Shown here in pieces: positions 1 to 7,727 of a stretch of DNA of 21,951 bases (position 1 is its first letter; each line of letters opens with the position of its first letter). Origin of the DNA: Acidobacteriota bacterium (GTDB lineage: Bacteria; Acidobacteriota; Terriglobia; Terriglobales; Acidobacteriaceae); assembly GCA_021781075.1 (NCBI GenBank), contig JAJXXN010000098.1, positions 1 to 21,951 on the forward strand, given 5' to 3'. A program made the position numbers and the translations under genes. A model generated the notes under the pieces. The model worked only from the letters and a program-made list of their open reading frames with translations, made no database searches and was not told the DNA's origin.

Positions 1-552
1 GCGGCGGATCAAACGCACCGCCTGCTGCTTGCCTGTTTGCGGCTGCCAACTGAGCACCACGCCCTGCCGCTGCTGCTTTGCCGCCAAATTCTCCACCGGC
101 TTTGGCGCGGCACCGGCAATCGCCCAGGCATCATTGGAAAGACCGGCTGAACGCTTCACGCGGTTGAAGGAGTTGACGGCAAAAGCCACAGGGTGGGGGT
201 CGCCGATTGCCAAAGCGGCGGGGAGGGCAACGTCAATACGTTCGTCCTTGCCCGGCGTTACATGGACCTCATTGATTGGAGTGCACTCGCCCTGCGGGTC
301 GTGTAGGCACAACTCCACAACCAGGTCGCCCTTCAACAACATCTTGTCGGTGTTGCGCCCTGGTTGCGTCCAACTGAAGGAGAGCAGCTCCCCGGCACGC
401 GTTGCCGCAAGGTTTGCCACCGGCTCAGGCAGGTCGAGCGAGGGCGGCGCCGGCGCGGCCGGTGTCCCGCAGCTTTGCGCCAGCATGACAAGCACGGCCA
501 CACCTACGCACCATAGCGCGTTTCGCCAAGCAATCTGGAATCTCTTGCTCAT
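1..552 (-). CDS. FN3-repeat lipoprotein (partial, C-terminus beyond left edge)
   Basis: The reading frame is open from an ATG at 552 to the window edge, so only the first 184 residues are visible. Residues 13-29 form a hydrophobic export signal ending in LAQSC, a plausible though imperfect lipobox. This suggests an exported, lipid-anchored protein. An Ala/Pro-rich linker (GTPAAPAPP) follows. Two similar units begin PVANLAA and PVENLAA about 100 residues apart, each followed by a hydrophobic strand with a Trp (LLSFSWTQP, VVLSWQPQ). This is typical of fibronectin type III repeats, and further repeats probably lie off the edge. There is no Shine-Dalgarno sequence. A TAGACT box ends 8 nt before the ATG, so the message may be leaderless. 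FN3 lipoproteins usually act as adhesive or scaffold proteins; nothing visible gives a specific role. Confidence 0.75.
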   Translation of the reverse strand, partial: MSKRFQIAWRNALWCVGVAVLVMLAQSCGTPAAPAPPSLDLPEPVANLAATRAGELLSFSWTQPGRNTDKMLLKGDLVVELCLHDPQGECTPINEVHVTPGKDERIDVALPAALAIGDPHPVAFAVNSFNRVKRSAGLSNDAWAIAGAAPKPVENLAAKQQRQGVVLSWQPQTGKQQAVRLIRR

Positions 553-628
553 CGCTTACAAGTCTAAACCGACTGAGGCGCATCTTCCCCCGCGCCACGC
601 ACTCCTGTTATTCTTTTAAGGACCCTAC

Positions 629-709
629 GTGGCAGAATCACCGATTGAAAGAGGTTCCCAGTGGCCGATACAAAGGCAATCACCGACAAGTCAGAACGTA
701 AAAAGGTAA
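629..709 (+). other. Possible upstream mini-ORF overlapping the small basic gene
   Basis: A GTG at 629 is preceded at 6 nt by AAGGA and opens a 26-codon frame that stops at 709. It overlaps the start of the basic protein at 661 in another frame. Both starts share the pattern GTGGCxGA followed later by ATCACCGA, so the region looks like an imperfect short duplication. It may be a leader peptide or a chance frame. Confidence 0.2.
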
Positions 710-816
710 AGCGCGCCGCCCGCAAGAAGGCCGCGCCCAAGGCTAAGCGGACCGCCCCGCGCGGCTCTCAAAAGCAGAAGGTCAAGAAGTTGGCACGCGG
801 CCAGTCGAAGCGCTAG
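661..816 (+). CDS. Small, highly basic Lys/Ala/Arg-rich protein (51 aa)
   Basis: The GTG start at 661 is preceded by an AAAGAGG ribosome-binding site 6 nt away, and the frame ends in TAG just before a strong terminator. The product is about 40% Lys plus Arg, with Ala and Pro as the other main residues (for example RKKAAPKAKRTAPR). It has no hydrophobic segment, Cys or acidic patch beyond the first dozen residues. This composition resembles the basic tails of histone H1-like or ribosome-associated proteins, so binding to nucleic acid is a reasonable inference, but no family can be named. The clear ribosome-binding site and dedicated terminator argue for a real gene, transcribed on its own and divergently from the lipoprotein. 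Confidence 0.6.
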   Translation: MADTKAITDKSERKKVKRAARKKAAPKAKRTAPRGSQKQKVKKLARGQSKR

Positions 817-840
817 CCCGGCACCGCGCCAAAAACACTG

Positions 841-870
841 GCGGCTGACCCATCGCGGTCAGCCGCTTTT
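841..870 (+). terminator. Rho-independent terminator
   Basis: A perfect 10-bp stem (GCGGCTGACC / GGTCAGCCGC) with the 6-nt loop CATCGC is followed by TTTT. It lies 24 nt after the stop of the small basic gene and should separate it from the permease gene downstream. Confidence 0.8.
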
Positions 871-931
871 GATCTTCACCGGCTCTTCACGACAGCAACG
901 TTCACCTAGTAAACTGCCTCGAAAGCATTTT

Positions 932-2530
932 GTGCCGGCTGGCCGCAAGGTAGAGCGGCGCCAGCCCGAGGAGTCCACCCTGCCGAGCCAGTTATTCGCC
1001 CGCAAGTCCATTGACAAACTCATCAGCGAATCGGAGGTGCCCGAGCACGCGCTCAAAAAGAGCCTCGGCCCCTGGTCGCTGACCGCGCTCGGCATCGGTG
1101 CCGTCATCGGCTCAGGCATCTTCACTGTCATCGGCACGGCCATGGCAGGGCAGAAATTTCCCGAGCCGGCCATTGCCAACACGCCACTGCTCCACTACCT
1201 GGTCACGCATACCGCACTTGCGGGCCGCCCCGGCGCCGGGCCCGCGCTTGCCCTTTCGCTCATCCTGGTCGCCATCGTCTGTGTTTTCACCGGCCTTTGT
1301 TATGCCGAGCTCGCATCAATGATTCCCATTGCCGGCTCCGCCTACACCTATACTTACGCCACACTCGGCGAGCTTGTGGCCTGGATCATCGGATGGGACC
1401 TCATCCTCGAGTACGCATTCAGCAACATGAGCGTCAGTGTCGGTTTTTCGGCGCACATCGTCGACCTGCTCGATTGGTTCGGCCTGCATTTTTCGCCCAA
1501 GTGGATTTCCCCGGCTTACCTGCCCAGCGGTCTTCAGGACTTTGCCGGCAATGAGATTTACCCGGCAGGCTGGCACTTTGGCTTCAACATTCCCGCCTTT
1601 CTTGTTGTCCTGGTACTCACGGTGCTTCTGGTGCGCGGAATCCGCGAGTCGGCCCGCGCCAACAACATCATGGTGCTGGTGAAGATCATCGCCATTCTCG
1701 TCTTCATATTCGCCGCTGCGAGCTTCATCAAGCCGCATTACTGGCACCCCTTCATGCCCAACGGCTGGACCGGCGTGCTCACCGGCGGCTCCATCATCTT
1801 CTTCACCTACATCGGCTTCGACTCCGTCTCCACCGCCGCCGAGGAGTGCCGCAACCCCAAACGGGACCTGCCCTTCGGCATTCTTGCCACGCTCATCGCG
1901 TGCACCATCCTGTACGGCGGAGTCGCCATCGTGCTCAGCGGCATTGTGCCCTGGCAATCGGTGCTCGATGATGCCGCGCCGGTGGTCAATGCACTCAAGA
2001 AGCTCTCCATCCTTCCCGGCGGAGGTTCACTTGTTTGGATCCGCCTCATTGTCCTCGTTGGCGCCATGCTGGGCATGATCTCCTCGATCCTCGTCTTCCA
2101 GCTGGGACAGGCGCGCATCTGGTTCGCCATGTCACGCGACCGCCTCCTGCCCTCGGTCTTCAGCAAAATCCACCCCCGATTCCGCACACCGGCCATCGCC
2201 ACTTGGGTAGCCGGCTTCGCCGTTGGCATTCCCGCAGGCTTGCTCGACATCGGCACCGTCTCAAACCTGTCAAACATCGGCACACTCTTCGCCTTTGTGC
2301 TGGTCTCCATCGCGGTCATCCTGCTGCGCTTCCGCGAGCCAAATCGTCATCGCGCCTTCCGCACTCCGTTCGGCTCGCTCTTTCCCGTCCTCAGCATCAT
2401 CTTCTGCGTCCTGCTGATGATGGGACTAGAAGTCATGACCTGGGCCGCGTTCTTCATCTGGCTCGTAGCCGGCCTCGGAATTTACTTTTTCTACTCGCGT
2501 CACCGCTCCGAGTTCGCGGGACTTAAGTAA
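932..2530 (+). CDS. APC-superfamily amino-acid permease
   Basis: This is an integral inner-membrane amino-acid transporter of the APC superfamily (AA_permease_2 type, related to the cationic amino-acid transporter group). The first helix has the hallmark GIGAVIGSGIF, and about twelve hydrophobic segments follow. Other family features are YAELASMIPIAGSAYTY in the helix 2-3 region and FFTYIGFDSVSTAAEE around helix 6. The substrate cannot be read from the sequence. The start is uncertain. TTG 869 lies in the upstream terminator; GTG 932, used here, has only a GAAAG 6 nt upstream; CTG 980 has the best ribosome-binding site (GAGGAG, 6 nt) and would begin PSQLFARKSID. The gene is followed at 57 nt by a DUF3089 gene that seems to have its own promoter. 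Confidence 0.88.
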   Translation: MPAGRKVERRQPEESTLPSQLFARKSIDKLISESEVPEHALKKSLGPWSLTALGIGAVIGSGIFTVIGTAMAGQKFPEPAIANTPLLHYLVTHTALAGRPGAGPALALSLILVAIVCVFTGLCYAELASMIPIAGSAYTYTYATLGELVAWIIGWDLILEYAFSNMSVSVGFSAHIVDLLDWFGLHFSPKWISPAYLPSGLQDFAGNEIYPAGWHFGFNIPAFLVVLVLTVLLVRGIRESARANNIMVLVKIIAILVFIFAAASFIKPHYWHPFMPNGWTGVLTGGSIIFFTYIGFDSVSTAAEECRNPKRDLPFGILATLIACTILYGGVAIVLSGIVPWQSVLDDAAPVVNALKKLSILPGGGSLVWIRLIVLVGAMLGMISSILVFQLGQARIWFAMSRDRLLPSVFSKIHPRFRTPAIATWVAGFAVGIPAGLLDIGTVSNLSNIGTLFAFVLVSIAVILLRFREPNRHRAFRTPFGSLFPVLSIIFCVLLMMGLEVMTWAAFFIWLVAGLGIYFFYSRHRSEFAGLK

Positions 2531-2549
2531 TTCTTCCCGCTTCATTTGT

Positions 2550-2578
2550 TTGTTATTCTGGTTGCACTCTGCAATACT
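2550..2578 (+). promoter_or_regulatory. Candidate sigma70-type promoter for the DUF3089 gene
   Basis: TTGTTA (2550-2555) and AATACT (2573-2578) are separated by 17 nt, each matching 4 of 6 consensus bases. Transcription would begin near 2585, almost at the ATG at 2588, leaving little or no leader. Confidence 0.35.
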
Positions 2579-2587
2579 TGTTTTTTG

Positions 2588-4099
2588 ATGGATTTGAGCT
2601 CTCGCATGAGTTTGCGCTTACCACTTTCGCTCCTGCTCCTGGGCTTTGTTGCGGCCGCAACCCTGGCGCGCGCGCAAAGCGACCCGGCGCAGCAGGGTGA
2701 CCAGCAAAAACTTCCCCAACAACAGAAGGTGCAGAACGCCCTTGCACCGCAAAAATTAGAGAAAAACCAGGAACATCCCGTCAAACCGGCTTTCACTGCC
2801 ACACCGCAGAATCAGTCGCCGGAAGAGTACGACCAATCCCAACAGCCGGACACCATTTCAAACAGGCAGCCGGCAACGCAAACACCTGTAACCCAGCCGA
2901 AGATCGTACAGCCGGCGCTGACCATGTCCCCCGTGCCGGCGAAGAAGGCGCAGGAGACACAAACCGCGCCGCCTCCTCCGCCACCACCGCCTCCCGCCAC
3001 GCCCTTGGCGCCGCACAACGATTACTCCAACCTTGGCAACTGGCTTTGCCTGCCAGATCGGCAGGATGCCTGCATTGCGGACCTGACCACCTCCATCATC
3101 TCCGCAAACGGCAAAATCGCGCGCGAGGGCTGGTTCAACGACCCGCACGCGCCAGTCGATTGTTTCTATGTTTATCCCACCGTCTCCACTCAAAACTCGG
3201 ACAACAGCGACCTCACACAAGCTCCCGAAGTGAAGGCAATTGTGCGCGATCAATTTGCGCGCTTCACCACCATTTGCCGGCCCTTCGTGCCCATGTATCG
3301 CCAATTCACCCTCAAGAGCTTTGAAAAACTCCTGAGCGGGCAAACAATTGATGACGCGGTGGGCATTGCCTATGAGGATGTGGCCGACGCCTGGCAATAC
3401 TACCTCGACCACTACAACAATGGCCGCGGAGTCATTCTCATCGGCGACTCGCAGGGTGCAATCCTCCTTGAGCGGTTGATCCAAAATGAGATTGACGGCA
3501 AGCCCGTTCACTCGCGCATCATCTCCGCTGCGCTGATTGGAACGAACATCCAGGTGGCGAAAAAATCCGACCGCGGTGGCACCTTTGCCAAAATGCCCCT
3601 TTGCACCTCTGACAAGCAGACCGGCTGCATCATTACCTATTCATCGTTCCCGGCCAATACTCCCCCGCAGGCTGGCAATCCACTCTCCGCGCCCGGAGCC
3701 AATGACACCATCACAGCTTGCACCAATCCGGCGGCGCTCACTGGCGGCAGCGGAAACCTGCACGCCTACCTGGTTGCCAACCCGATGCAATCAAAAACCA
3801 AGGCCGCGGCCACGCATTGGCTCAAATCGCGCCAACCCATCACCACGCCATTTGTCTCGTTGCCGGGATTGTTGAAGTCCGAGTGCATGTCCGACTCCAT
3901 TGGCAGTTATCTGGCGGTCAGCATCATCCCGGACGCCAATGAAGAGCGCACCGGTGAAATCGGCGGCGAGCTTACTTTGAACGGGCATCCCCTCAAAGAA
4001 TGGGGCTACCACACCATCAATCTCAATCTCGCCCAGGGCAACCTTTATTATCTTTTCCGCCAGCAGGCACTCAATTGGCGCATGGCAAATCAGAAATAA
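2588..4099 (+). CDS. Secreted DUF3089 alpha/beta-hydrolase-like protein
   Basis: This matches the DUF3089 family (lipase-like alpha/beta hydrolase fold) from about residue 145 to the end. Visible hallmarks are NWLCLPDRQDAC, DCFYVYPTVS, and the nucleophile elbow GDSQG with Ser near residue 288. A His in WGYHTINLN near the C-terminus is a candidate triad residue. The N-terminus is a signal peptide ending in a typical A-x-A site (TLARAQ). Roughly 100 Gln/Pro-rich residues follow, including a run of about nine prolines near 128-136, which look like a flexible stalk between the cell surface and the enzyme. ATG 2588 and ATG 2606 are both possible starts; 2588 fits the nearby promoter. The natural substrate is unknown; an ester or lipid is likely for this fold. 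Confidence 0.8.
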   Translation: MDLSSRMSLRLPLSLLLLGFVAAATLARAQSDPAQQGDQQKLPQQQKVQNALAPQKLEKNQEHPVKPAFTATPQNQSPEEYDQSQQPDTISNRQPATQTPVTQPKIVQPALTMSPVPAKKAQETQTAPPPPPPPPPATPLAPHNDYSNLGNWLCLPDRQDACIADLTTSIISANGKIAREGWFNDPHAPVDCFYVYPTVSTQNSDNSDLTQAPEVKAIVRDQFARFTTICRPFVPMYRQFTLKSFEKLLSGQTIDDAVGIAYEDVADAWQYYLDHYNNGRGVILIGDSQGAILLERLIQNEIDGKPVHSRIISAALIGTNIQVAKKSDRGGTFAKMPLCTSDKQTGCIITYSSFPANTPPQAGNPLSAPGANDTITACTNPAALTGGSGNLHAYLVANPMQSKTKAAATHWLKSRQPITTPFVSLPGLLKSECMSDSIGSYLAVSIIPDANEERTGEIGGELTLNGHPLKEWGYHTINLNLAQGNLYYLFRQQALNWRMANQK

Positions 4100-4151
4100 G
4101 GTCGCATCACCGCCGCAGTCCATCTTTCAATCCTTCCATTAAACTGGTGTT

Positions 4152-5168
4152 GTGAGCGCAATCGAACCCTTTCTCCGCCGCCTGCCAAAAGCCGAGCTTC
4201 ATCTCCACCTTGAAGGCACCATCCGGCCTGAGACCGTGGTGGAACTCAGCCGTCGCCACGACAAAATTCCCCTGACAATCGAGCAGGCCCGCGCCTTTTA
4301 CAACTTCACGGATTTCACCGGCTTCATCATGGGCTTCCGCTCCGTCACCGAGCGGCTGGTGACGCCGGAGGATTATGCGCTTGTTGCCACGCGCATGATG
4401 GAGGACCTGGCCGCGCAGGGCGTTGTCCATGCCGAGGTCTACATCTCCATCGGCGTCATCTACCTTTGGCGCAACCACGCCGAGGGCGCGGTTGAGCCCA
4501 TCTTCGCCGCGCTGGAAGCGGCGCGTGAGGAGGCGACGAAACGCCTGGGCCTATCGCTCTATTGGATCTTCGACGCCGTGCGCCATTTTCCACCCGGGCA
4601 GGCCGAGCGCGTTTTTCGCGATGCCGCCCGTTTGCGCAGGCAATACCCGTCCATCATCGGCATAGGCCTCGGCGGCGATGAGCGGCAATGCGGCTCCGAG
4701 CCTTTCCGCGCAATGTATGCCGAGGCCGCGGAACAGGGCCTGCGCCTCACCAACCACGCCGGTGAAACCACCGGCCCGGAGGCCATTCGAGAGGCGCTCT
4801 CCATCGGCAGTGAGCGCATCGGCCACGCTTTGAGCGCCAGCCGCGACTTTCACCTTATGGAAGAGCTACGGGAGCGCCGCGTTCCCCTCGAACTCAACCC
4901 GACCTCCAACGTCCGCACCGGACTGTGCGCAAACTTTGCGGCGCATCCATTGCGGCAGTACTTTGATAAAGACCTGCTCATCACCCTCAACTCAGACGAC
5001 CCGGCCTTCTTCGGCTCCGGGATTCTGAATGAGTACCTGCTTGCCCACGCCGAGCAGGGTTTTACGGAAGATGAACTGCGCACCCTCGCGTCCAATTCCA
5101 TTCGTGCCAGTTTTTTGCCCGAATCGGAAAAAGCACATTGGATAGCGCGGATTCATTCCACGCTGTGA
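4152..5168 (+). CDS. add: Adenosine deaminase-family enzyme (adenosine or 6-aminodeoxyfutalosine deaminase)
   Basis: The 338-residue length and motifs fit the zinc-dependent adenosine deaminase family. They include HxH in ELHLHLEG (H17, H19), GLGGDE, NHAGE (H202 and the proton-shuttling E205), ERIGHAL (H225) and NSDDP (D282, D283). These supply the metal ligands and the catalytic Glu, so the protein should be an active cytosolic deaminase. The usual GHG is GHA here, and the family also contains 6-aminodeoxyfutalosine deaminases of the menaquinone route, so adenosine is not certain as substrate. The start is a GTG with no Shine-Dalgarno sequence. TAAACT ends 6 nt before it, suggesting leaderless translation. 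The gene sits 52 nt after the DUF3089 gene, with no terminator seen between them. Confidence 0.85.
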   Translation: MSAIEPFLRRLPKAELHLHLEGTIRPETVVELSRRHDKIPLTIEQARAFYNFTDFTGFIMGFRSVTERLVTPEDYALVATRMMEDLAAQGVVHAEVYISIGVIYLWRNHAEGAVEPIFAALEAAREEATKRLGLSLYWIFDAVRHFPPGQAERVFRDAARLRRQYPSIIGIGLGGDERQCGSEPFRAMYAEAAEQGLRLTNHAGETTGPEAIREALSIGSERIGHALSASRDFHLMEELRERRVPLELNPTSNVRTGLCANFAAHPLRQYFDKDLLITLNSDDPAFFGSGILNEYLLAHAEQGFTEDELRTLASNSIRASFLPESEKAHWIARIHSTL

Positions 5169-5255
5169 ACTTTTTCGGTACACCGCGTTAAGATTTTGCA
5201 GGGTATTAGTGGCTAATCGGCTATCATTTGAATAGATATTGCCCAAGGAGCAACC

Positions 5256-5486
5256 ATGTCCAGCCACGATCCAGAGCCACTTGCAATCCAAGCGAGTTCC
5301 GAGGAGTCTCGCGCACTCACCCCGCTACGCGTCATCGGCTGGTTCTCACTGGGCCTCGGCGTGGCCGCGGCGGGTTACCTCGTCGCCCGCGAGCTCCGCA
5401 GCCGCTACAAGTTCAACAAGCGCACTCCCTATGACTTTTATGCCAACGGCGTTGAAAGCAGCAATGAATTTGGCGTCGGCATCTGA
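5256..5486 (+). CDS. Small single-span membrane protein, unknown function
   Basis: A 76-residue product with a strong ribosome-binding site (AAGGAG, 6 nt before ATG). The first 24 residues are polar and rich in Ser and Glu. One hydrophobic helix follows at about 25-44 (IGWFSLGLGVAAAGYLVA), and then a basic stretch (RELRSRYKFNKR) that predicts an inside-facing C-terminal side. The last 20 residues are polar and end in GVGI. I do not recognise a family. It lies 87 nt after the deaminase gene and just before a bidirectional terminator, so it is either the last gene of that unit or has its own promoter in the AT-rich gap. Confidence 0.65.
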   Translation: MSSHDPEPLAIQASSEESRALTPLRVIGWFSLGLGVAAAGYLVARELRSRYKFNKRTPYDFYANGVESSNEFGVGI

Positions 5487-5505
5487 TATTGCAAATTGGG
5501 CAAAT

Positions 5506-5542
5506 AAAAAGGCGCGGGCTATGCCCGCGCCTTTCGCTTTTT
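5506..5542. terminator. Bidirectional terminator between convergent genes
   Basis: A perfect 9-bp GC-rich stem, GGCGCGGGC (5511-5519) and GCCCGCGCC (5523-5531), with the 3-nt loop TAT. It is flanked by an A-run on the left and TTTCGCTTTTT on the right, so it can terminate transcripts from both sides. It overlaps the stop codon of the leftward rluB-like gene. Confidence 0.85.
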
Positions 5543-7727
5543 AGCTGCGCTCATCGCGACGCGGCGGCCTGCCCCCGCCTCCGCCCCGGTTGAATGGCTT
5601 TCTGCCCGCGCCGCCAAACTTAGGCGGGCCTTTGCGTTCACCAAAACCACCGCCGCGTTCCCCGCTCTTGCCGCCAAACGGCTTCTTTGCCTTCCATTGC
5701 GGTGGGCCGCCTTCACGGGCTGCTGGTTTGAAGCCGCCCTCGCGCCTTTGCAGTTTAAAGCCTTCCGCGCTGCGTTGCGGCTTGAATTCTCCATCGTTTC
5801 GTTTCGGCTTGAAGCCGCCCTCTTTTCTGGGCCCGCCAAAGCCGCCTGCGCGGCCTTCGCGATTGAATCCACCCTCACGACGCGGACCGCCAAAGCTGCC
5901 TTCACGCTTGGGGCGGAATTCGCGTTTTCCGCCCTCCTGATTGAATGCCGGTTTCGGGCCGCGGTCAAATCGCTTGCCGCCACCTTCCCCGCCCTCGCGG
6001 CGTTGCGGTTTGAAGCCGCCTTCTTTCCTCGGCCCGCCAAATCCACCTTCGCGTTTCGGACGGAACTCGCGCTTCTCGCCATCCCGATTGAAGGCCGGCT
6101 TGGAATCACGATCAAAGCGCTTCTCGCCGCCTGCGAAGGGTGGCCGTGTCGTGCGACGCTCCCCGCCAAACCCGCCCTCGCGGCGTTGCGGTTTGAAGCC
6201 GCCTTCTTTCCTCGGCCCGCCAAATCCACCTTCACGTTTCGGACGGAATTCGCGCTTCTCGCCATCCCGATTGAAGGCCGGCTTGGAATCACGATCAAAG
6301 GGTTTATCGCCTGCCGCAAAAGATGGCCGGCCCGCGCCAAACCCGCCCTCGCGGCGTTGTGGTTTGAAGCCGCCTTCTTTCCTCGGCCCGCCAAATCCAC
6401 CTTCGCGCTTCGGACGGAACTCGCGCTTTTCGCCATCCCGATTGAAGGCCGGCTTCGGGCCGCCTTCAAATGGCTTCTCACCCGGGCCAAATTTTGGCCG
6501 CTCGCCGCGGTCGAATTGCTTTGCGCCGCGGAAACCGCCGTCCGGCCTGCCAAAGCCGCCTCGTGGTTTGCTGTAATCGCCTTCGCTCCGCCGCTCAAAC
6601 ACTTTCTTCTGGGGCTTCTTCGCCGGCGGAATCACCAGCTTCTGCCGTTTCGGCTTCAGTTTCCCCTCGGCGGTCAGGCGCAGCGCCTCCACCTCTTTTG
6701 CCTCCAGCTCGCGCACCTTGCCCGGCTCCACATCGAGGACCAGCGGACCGTAGCCCACGCGGCGAATCTTCTCCACATGGTGGCCAATCTCCTCAAACAT
6801 CTTGCGGATTTCACGGTTGCGCCCCTCGATGAGCACCACTTCAAACCACGGGTTGTCGCCCTGGCGCGCCATGCTGACCTCGGCCGACGCCGTGCGCACG
6901 CGTTCACCGCCCTGGCCTAATTTGCCGCGCTCAATCATCACGCCCTGGCGCAGCTTCTCAAGCGCCTCTTCACTGGGATTGCCGGCCACCTTCACCAGGT
7001 AAACCTTCTCAACCCCCGAGGCCGCCTGTGTCAGCTTGTGCGCCAAATCCCCGTCATTGGTCAAAAGCAACAGGCCCTCACTCAAATAATCGAGGCGCCC
7101 CACCGGGTAAACCCTGCCAGCGCCCAGCTTCTCCACAAACTCCATCACCGTGGGCCTGCCTTCGGGATCGCTGACCGTGGTCACATAGCCACGCGGTTTG
7201 TTCAAAACGTAGTAGCGCAGCCGCTCCGGTCCCTGCAACAGCTTGCCATCAACCCGGATATGGTCCTGCTTAGGGTCGGCCTTCGCGCCCAGCTCCGTGA
7301 TCACCTTGCCATTGACCTGGACCCGGCCTTCCGTGATCATCTCCTCGGCGCGGCGACGGCTGGCAACCCCGGCATGAGCCAGAATCTTCTGCAACCGCTG
7401 CGGCTCTCCCGCTGGTTGGGTGGGAAGCGACTCAAGCTCATCGCCCTCCTCGTCAAGCTGCTCTTCCGTCGTCGCAACCGGCAGTAAAACCGGTTCGTCA
7501 GCATCAATCAGCAGCTCTTCTTGTTTTGTTCTTTTTGCCTTTGTCGCCTTTTTAGCTACGGTTTTTACCGCCTTTTTTGCGGCTTTTTTGGCGGGGGCTT
7601 TTTTAACCGCGGCTTTCTTGGCAGGGGCTGCTTTCGCTGGCGCTTTTTTGGCGGGAGCTGCTTTCTTTGCCGTGGTTGATGCTTTCTTCGCTGCCTTCTT
7701 TGCCGGTTTTTTCTTCTCAGGCGTCAT
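5541..7727 (-). CDS. rluB: RluB/RsuA-type 23S/16S rRNA pseudouridine synthase with long low-complexity tails
   Basis: The middle of this 728-residue protein is a complete RsuA/RluB pseudouridine synthase. An S4 RNA-binding domain lies at about 109-165 (RLQKILAHAGVASRR). The catalytic domain at about 170-350 carries GRLDYLSEGLLLLTNDG, with D213 as the expected catalytic Asp, and EGRNREIRKMF. It should isomerise uridine in ribosomal RNA. Before it stands a Lys/Ala-rich segment (2-70) and an acidic linker. After it comes an unusually long tail of over 360 residues, rich in Gly, Arg, Lys and Phe, built from tandem repeats (see repeat entry). Known family members are mostly 240-330 residues long. 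ATG 7727 is chosen because AGGAAC precedes it; it lies inside the end of scpB (11-nt overlap), implying translational coupling. Whether the rRNA target is the RluB one is inferred. Confidence 0.88.
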   Translation of the reverse strand: MTPEKKKPAKKAAKKASTTAKKAAPAKKAPAKAAPAKKAAVKKAPAKKAAKKAVKTVAKKATKAKRTKQEELLIDADEPVLLPVATTEEQLDEEGDELESLPTQPAGEPQRLQKILAHAGVASRRRAEEMITEGRVQVNGKVITELGAKADPKQDHIRVDGKLLQGPERLRYYVLNKPRGYVTTVSDPEGRPTVMEFVEKLGAGRVYPVGRLDYLSEGLLLLTNDGDLAHKLTQAASGVEKVYLVKVAGNPSEEALEKLRQGVMIERGKLGQGGERVRTASAEVSMARQGDNPWFEVVLIEGRNREIRKMFEEIGHHVEKIRRVGYGPLVLDVEPGKVRELEAKEVEALRLTAEGKLKPKRQKLVIPPAKKPQKKVFERRSEGDYSKPRGGFGRPDGGFRGAKQFDRGERPKFGPGEKPFEGGPKPAFNRDGEKREFRPKREGGFGGPRKEGGFKPQRREGGFGAGRPSFAAGDKPFDRDSKPAFNRDGEKREFRPKREGGFGGPRKEGGFKPQRREGGFGGERRTTRPPFAGGEKRFDRDSKPAFNRDGEKREFRPKREGGFGGPRKEGGFKPQRREGGEGGGKRFDRGPKPAFNQEGGKREFRPKREGSFGGPRREGGFNREGRAGGFGGPRKEGGFKPKRNDGEFKPQRSAEGFKLQRREGGFKPAAREGGPPQWKAKKPFGGKSGERGGGFGERKGPPKFGGAGRKPFNRGGGGGRPPRRDERS
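5991..6455 (-). repeat. Three near-identical tandem repeats coding the RG-rich tail
   Basis: Almost identical DNA blocks begin at 5991, 6174 and 6345, so the spacings are 183 and 171 nt, both multiples of three (61 and 57 codons). Each encodes KPAFNRDGEKREFRPKRE followed by GGFGGPRKEGGFKPQRREGG and a variable spacer. A decayed fourth copy encoding KPAFNQEGGKREFRPKRE lies at about 5815-5955. The high DNA identity points to recent unequal recombination or slippage. Confidence 0.85.

Noticed and set aside
29..619. 196-codon plus-strand frame at the left edge
   Set aside because: It is antisense to the lipoprotein, which has a signal sequence and internal FN3-like repeats; the antisense product has neither.
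1316..1957. 213-codon frame antisense to the permease
   Set aside because: It lies fully within a well-supported membrane-protein gene and its product shows no family signature; a codon-bias shadow.
5697..6920. Long open frames opposite the RluB tail, including a 407-codon plus-strand frame and a 359-codon frame in another minus-strand register
   Set aside because: They mirror the repeat-rich GC-biased tail, have repetitive low-complexity products, no ribosome-binding site and no recognisable domain; the RluB frame has an intact conserved core.
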